Shown in pieces: positions 61,375 to 64,000 of a stretch of 64,000 nt of DNA. Where the stretch lies: the NCBI RefSeq assembly GCF_003094615.1, contig NZ_QDKO01000006.1, positions 1-64,000 on the forward strand, written 5' to 3'. Numbering within the stretch: the stretch's first letter is position 1; every line of letters begins with the position of its first letter. Source of the stretch: Caulobacter radicis (GTDB lineage Bacteria; Pseudomonadota; Alphaproteobacteria; Caulobacterales; Caulobacteraceae). Both the position numbers and the translations under genes were made by a program. The notes under the pieces are model-generated. The model saw only the letters and a program-made list of their open reading frames with translations, was not told the DNA's origin and made no database searches.

Positions 61375-63141
61375 ATGACTTCCGACTCTTCCCAATCCCC
61401 GCTGGTCTGGCGCGAGGACGGCCTGCCGCAGTCGCGGCTGTACGGCGACGTCTACTTCTCCAGCGCCGACGGCCTGGCCGAGACCCGGGCGGTGTTCCTG
61501 GACGGCTGCGGCCTGCCCGGCGCCTGGACCGGGCGCGACCGCTTCGTGGTCGGGGAACTGGGATTTGGCACCGGCCTCAACATCGCCGCCCAGCTGGATC
61601 TTTGGCGGCGCGAGAAGCCGGCTGGCGGTCGCCTGAACATCTTCTCGATCGAGGCCCACCCGATCACCCGCGACGAGGCCGCCCGCGCCCTGGCCGTCTG
61701 GCCGCAGCTGGGCGAGGCCGCCCAGGTGCTGCTCGATCATTGGCCGAGCCCGGCGCGGGGCTTTCACCGCATCGACCTGCCCGGTTTCGACGCCACCCTG
61801 GACCTGGCCGTCATGGACGTCTCCGAGGCCCTGGCGGCCTGGAGCGGCCAAGCCGACGCCTGGTTCCTGGACGGCTTTTCGCCGGCTCTCAATCCGGCCA
61901 TGTGGAGCGAGGAGATCCTCGCCGCCGTCGCCGCCCGCACCGCGCCCGGCGGCCGCGCCGCCACCTTCACGGTCGCCGGAGCCGTGCGCCGGGGCCTGGC
62001 CGCCGCAGGCTTTTCCTGGGAAAAGCGCCCGGGCTTCGGCCGCAAGCGCGAGCGGCTGGAGGCGACCTTCCCCGGCGACGTCGCGACGCCCCCGCGCCCG
62101 AAGAGCCTGGCGATCATCGGCGGCGGGATCGCCGCCGCTTCGCTGGCGCGCGCCGCCCGCGCCGAGGGCCTGGCGGTCACGGTGTTCGACGCCGACCAGG
62201 CCAAGGCCTCGGGCAATCCCGCCGCCCTGGTCACGCCCGCGCTCGACGCCGGCGGCGGGCCGCGCGCGGCCCTGCCCGCCCAGGCCCTGGCCCGCGCAGC
62301 CGCCCTCTACGACGCCCTGCCGGACGCGGTGCTGGCGCGCGGCGTGCTGCGCCTGGCGACCGGTCCACGCGACCCCGACCGCTTCGCCGCCGTGGCCGAA
62401 CAGGACCTGTTCGCGCCCGGTGAGATGATCGTCCTCGACGCCGACGAAGCCGGCGCGGCCCTGGGCGAGCCGGCGGCCGGCGCGCTGCGCATGAACCTGG
62501 CCCGCGTGGTCGATCCCGCCGCCGTCCTGGCCGCCTGGCGCGGCGAGGCGACCGCCGCCGAGGTTGCCCGCCTGGAGAAGGTCGAAGGCGGCTGGCGCCT
62601 GTTCGGCGCGGACGGGGCGCTGCTGGCGACCGCCGACGCCGTCGTCCTGGCGGCCGGCGCCGATCTGGCCCGCCTGTGGCCGCAGGCGCCGATCCGCCCG
62701 GTGCGCGGCCAGACCAGCTGGACCGGCCCGACCGACCTTTCCGTAACGCCCGCGGCCTTCGGCGGCTATGCGGTTCCCACGCCGGACGGCGGCGTGCTGT
62801 TCGGCGCCACCCACGACCGGGGCGAGACGGCCAGCGACCTGCGCGACGCCGACCACGACCGCAACCGGGCCGCCCTGGCCAAGGGTCGGCCGGAACTCGC
62901 CGCGCGGCTGGCCGACATGCCGCTGGACGGCCGCGCGGCCGTGCGCGCCACGACCGCCGACCACCTGCCCCTGGCCGGCCCGGTTCCGGGGGCGCCGGCG
63001 GGCCTCTACGTGCTGGGCGGCCTGGGCGGACGAGGCTTCGCCACCGCGCCGCTGCTGGCCGAACACGTGGTCGCGCTGATGCTGGCGGCGCCTTCGCCCC
63101 TGCCCCGCGACCTGGCGGCGCTGGTTGAGCCCCACAGATAG
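61375..63141 (+). CDS. mnmC: Bifunctional tRNA 5-methylaminomethyl-2-thiouridine biosynthesis protein
   Basis: The 588-residue fusion has an N-terminal SAM-dependent methyltransferase domain, with GELGFGTGLNIAA near residue 61 and WFLDGFSPALNPAMW near 163. A C-terminal FAD-dependent oxidoreductase domain contains IIGGGIAAASLA and a later GLGGRGFATAPLL. Together they convert cmnm5(s2)U34 to mnm5(s2)U34 in tRNA wobble positions. Both domains look intact. Confidence 0.92.
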   Translation: MTSDSSQSPLVWREDGLPQSRLYGDVYFSSADGLAETRAVFLDGCGLPGAWTGRDRFVVGELGFGTGLNIAAQLDLWRREKPAGGRLNIFSIEAHPITRDEAARALAVWPQLGEAAQVLLDHWPSPARGFHRIDLPGFDATLDLAVMDVSEALAAWSGQADAWFLDGFSPALNPAMWSEEILAAVAARTAPGGRAATFTVAGAVRRGLAAAGFSWEKRPGFGRKRERLEATFPGDVATPPRPKSLAIIGGGIAAASLARAARAEGLAVTVFDADQAKASGNPAALVTPALDAGGGPRAALPAQALARAAALYDALPDAVLARGVLRLATGPRDPDRFAAVAEQDLFAPGEMIVLDADEAGAALGEPAAGALRMNLARVVDPAAVLAAWRGEATAAEVARLEKVEGGWRLFGADGALLATADAVVLAAGADLARLWPQAPIRPVRGQTSWTGPTDLSVTPAAFGGYAVPTPDGGVLFGATHDRGETASDLRDADHDRNRAALAKGRPELAARLADMPLDGRAAVRATTADHLPLAGPVPGAPAGLYVLGGLGGRGFATAPLLAEHVVALMLAAPSPLPRDLAALVEPHR

Positions 63142-63183
63142 CCCTCCCCTTGATGGGGGAGGGGAGACCCGCCGCACAAAGCA

Positions 63184-63212
63184 AAAGGCCCCGGAGTTTC
63201 CTCCGGGGCCTT
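63184..63212 (-). terminator. Intrinsic terminator of the OmpA-like gene
   Basis: AAGGCCCCGGAG pairs with CTCCGGGGCCTT around a 4-nt TTTC loop. Read leftward the stem is followed by TTTTGCTTTG, so it suits the reverse-strand OmpA gene that ends 43 bp away. Confidence 0.8.
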
Positions 63213-63254
63213 CGCATTCGTCGGGAAGCCTAGAGCCTCCGTCCGACCTCGATC

Positions 63255-64000
63255 TTAGAAGTTGATCGAGATGGTCGAACGACGGTTCAGCGGTTCCTTC
63301 ACGCCGTCGCCGGTGGCGACGGCCGGGGCGGTTTCACCCTTCCAGTCGACCGCCAGGGCCGTGCCGGGCACGCCCAGCGAGACCAGACCATCGGCCACGG
63401 CCTTCGCACGACGTTCCGACAGGCGGACGTTGTACTTCGGCGAGCCCGAGGTGTCGGTGTGGCCCACGACCGTGATCTTGGTCGCGTTGCCGCCCTTGGC
63501 GTAGTCGGCGGCCTGCTGCACCACGGCCTGGGCTTCCGGCGTCAGCACGTACTGATCGAACGGGAAGTAGACCACGAACTCGCGGGCCTCATACGCCGGC
63601 GGAGGCGGCGGGGGAGGCGGCGGCGGGGGCGGAGGCGGCGGCGGCGGCGGCGGGGGAGGCGGCGGCGGGGGCGGAGGCGGGGGAGGCGGCGGCGAGACGA
63701 AGGTGTAGCGCACGCCGAGCGTGATCGACGTGTCCTTGTAGTCGCCTTCGAACTTGCCGACGTCCGTCACGGCGCCGCCGGCCGGGCCGACATTGCTCGT
63801 CACCGAACCCCAGGTGAGGTTCTTGGCCACCAGGTAGCGGCCCGTCAGGTCGATCGACCAGTTCGGGGTCACATCCCAGGCCAGACCCAGCAGGCCCTGG
63901 TAGGCGAACGCCTGATCGACGTCGTCGATGCTGGTGTTCTGGATGCGGGCGCCGCCGGCGGGAACGCCGCTCAGCTGGCCGTACACCTTGTTGTGGACCC
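63255..64000 (-). CDS. OmpA-family outer-membrane protein (N-terminus outside window)
   Basis: The frame is open through the right edge, so the N-terminus lies outside. The visible part has the last strands of a beta-barrel ending ITLGVRYTFVS and an uninterrupted run of 32 prolines (63592-63687). The OmpA peptidoglycan-binding domain (about 150 residues) follows, including VVGHTDTSGSPKYNVRLSERR and the NRRSTISI motif. It links the outer membrane to the cell wall. The internal GTG at 63986 is not a real start. The proline run is much longer than in most family members. Confidence 0.9.
   Translation of the reverse strand, partial: VHNKVYGQLSGVPAGGARIQNTSIDDVDQAFAYQGLLGLAWDVTPNWSIDLTGRYLVAKNLTWGSVTSNVGPAGGAVTDVGKFEGDYKDTSITLGVRYTFVSPPPPPPPPPPPPPPPPPPPPPPPPPPPPPPPPAYEAREFVVYFPFDQYVLTPEAQAVVQQAADYAKGGNATKITVVGHTDTSGSPKYNVRLSERRAKAVADGLVSLGVPGTALAVDWKGETAPAVATGDGVKEPLNRRSTISINF

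Noticed and set aside
59860-63177. Reverse-strand open frame of 1105 codons
   Set aside because: It lies antisense to motA, a lipoprotein and mnmC and has a Gly/Arg/Ala-rich, domain-free translation; it is an artefact of high GC.
63592-63687. Poly-GGC tract as a non-coding repeat
   Set aside because: It is entirely explained as a proline run in frame within the OmpA gene.

Overview
The window is dense, high-GC bacterial chromosome with about 70 genes, short intergenic gaps, many 4-bp start/stop overlaps, and a strong GC3 bias that creates long spurious antisense frames. The gene content points to the Caulobacteraceae (Caulobacter or a close relative): a 295-residue RpoH, a UrcA-family protein, a TIGR02301-type protein, a proteobacterial aa3 oxidase subunit IV peptide, a split proton-translocating transhydrogenase (two alpha genes plus pntB), a bacteriophytochrome and MotA. 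I see no rRNA, tRNA, prophage, insertion sequence or CRISPR array. The assignment rests on recognised protein families and was not tested by a search.

Layout. 1-4.4 kb: a truncated membrane-anchored cytochrome c, then kdsB, pheA and a D-2-hydroxyacid FAD oxidase. 4.4-8.1 kb: a membrane protein/winged-helix regulator pair behind three tandem palindromes, a class 3 lipase, and a ParD-like/methionine aminopeptidase gene pair behind its own palindrome. 8.3-16.2 kb: yaaA, 3-hydroxybutyrate dehydrogenase with a possible PhaR site, patatin plus Nudix, a large phosphoesterase and nitronate monooxygenase. 16.4-25.5 kb: an L,D-transpeptidase with a PliG-like protein, ldhA, several secreted proteins of unknown role, and a block with a CPBP-like protein, a MipA/OmpV protein, a membrane-spanning AraC regulator and a Crp/Fnr regulator. 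25.5-36.3 kb: stomatin plus NfeD, a hybrid histidine kinase, an ABC-2 exporter, TetR, Sua5/TsaC, and a cytochrome b561-YceI fusion next to a free YceI.

36.5-46.8 kb: acyl-CoA dehydrogenase, a divergent MerR-regulator/glutaredoxin-MauE pair with a mer-like promoter, an M3 peptidase, an ABC1/UbiB kinase, pirin, and a tight thioesterase-hydrolase-glycosyltransferase operon. 46.9-50.3 kb: the pnt operon, which carries an extra small membrane protein and a 20-codon mini-ORF. 50.4-57.6 kb: UrcA, an M23 peptidase, a bacteriophytochrome kinase, DUF805, rpoH behind tandem TetR-type palindromes, an ASCH-like protein and vapBC. 57.6-64 kb: a hydrolase, an MFS transporter, motA, a lipoprotein, mnmC and a truncated OmpA with 32 consecutive prolines.

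Much of the interest lies between genes. Several small regulators sit beside near-perfect palindromes placed where an autoregulatory operator would be. Long inverted repeats of at least three sequence families occupy many of the larger intergenic gaps. No clearly new multigene defence or biosynthetic system is visible. The best candidates for an under-described unit are the ParD-like/MetAP pair and the MerR/glutaredoxin-MauE cassette.
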